A stretch of 64,000 bases of DNA from Platycnemis pennipes (taxonomy: Eukaryota; Arthropoda; Insecta; Odonata; Platycnemididae), in assembly GCA_933228895.1 (NCBI GenBank), contig OW121857.1, positions 1,674,001-1,738,000 of the forward strand, written 5' to 3'. Below the pieces are notes generated by a model. It was not told the origin of the DNA, did no database searches, and worked only from the letters and a program-made list of their open reading frames with translations. Within the stretch, counting starts at the first letter, position 1; every line of letters starts with the position of its first letter. Position numbers and translations under genes: made by a program. Below are positions 63,758 to 64,000 of the stretch, in pieces.

Positions 63758-64000
63758 ATAATGAAGGGCGATAGAGATATCAGGAAAGTATATGGACATG
63801 GGAGTGCACTGCATTTAAGGTGAAGGAGTTTCTTGCTACCTTGGTGATTCCGGTGTATTCCTCGCGTGTGCTCTAAGAAGGAGACAATGCAATTATGCGC
63901 TGTCGATATTTTCTTCCTCCCTCGAAGGCAATGAGGCCATCACATACGCACGTACGTTCTGGCTCCATATCTGCAGGCGTGACTCTCTTTTGGCCCGTTG
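63758..64000. other. Unannotated right edge
   Basis: No gene or repeat is recognised. Confidence 0.3.

Overview
The window reads as a repeat-dense stretch of a eukaryotic nuclear genome, most likely an arthropod or other invertebrate. The evidence is spliced coding fragments with GT/AG borders, APE-type LINEs, RTE-like LINEs, THAP and CENP-B/Tigger type DNA-transposon genes, MITEs and satellites, and no operons or prokaryotic signals. No intact host gene could be recognised. Nearly everything identifiable is mobile DNA or its debris; a CpG-rich block with a splice donor near the right edge (62.8-63.35 kb) is the best candidate for host sequence. Species assignment cannot be made from sequence alone.

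Two related CR1-like LINE families dominate. Family 1 has a 5' UTR of ~235-bp tandem monomers, an ORF1 with a coiled coil plus SGNH esterase domain, an ORF2 with APE endonuclease plus reverse transcriptase, and a short 3' UTR ending in a conserved hairpin and a (TGTAGA)n tail. Four long copies (2-5 kb, 23.7-29.8 kb, 20.8-33 kb split, 41.2-44.4 kb) differ at only a few residues, so the burst is recent. Family 2 has the same plan; one full-length copy (38.3-50.9 kb) and several 5'-truncated ones are present. Both families place ORF2 in a different frame overlapping the end of ORF1: family 2 has a T-TTT-TTA slippery heptamer two codons before the ORF1 stop, whereas family 1 has ORF2 in the +1 frame with no ATG before or within the endonuclease domain.

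Layout. 1.7-5.2 kb: a ~530-bp repeat split by a family-1 LINE, with an unoccupied copy of the same repeat at 36.7-37.3 kb. 5.4-6.4 kb: old LINE debris. 7.5-8.5 kb: a ~137-bp tandem satellite carrying DR1-type nuclear-receptor motifs. 8.9-16.3 kb: LINE and RTE debris bounded by a 439-bp inverted repeat. 16.3-19.5 kb: LINE fragments and an RTE pseudogene. 20.8-33 kb: a full-length family-1 LINE with a second full-length family-1 LINE inserted in opposite orientation between its ORF1 and ORF2, making a large palindromic locus. 33.4-35.7 kb: a family-2 fragment split by a 2.0-kb TA-target transposon. 36.3-36.7 kb: a hAT-like MITE. 38.3-50.9 kb: a three-level nest (family-2 LINE, then a P-element-like transposon with 31-bp TIRs, 8-bp target duplication and a spliced THAP domain, then a family-1 LINE). 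51.6-53.1 and 55.6-57.1 kb: truncated family-2 copies, the second inside a 60-bp minisatellite with which it forms a 646-codon chimeric frame. 57.8-59.1 kb: a Tigger-like transposase pseudogene. 59.5-62.3 kb: a probable second transposon. 62.3-64 kb: older CR1 and tRNA-like remnants, the CpG-rich block and a small MITE.
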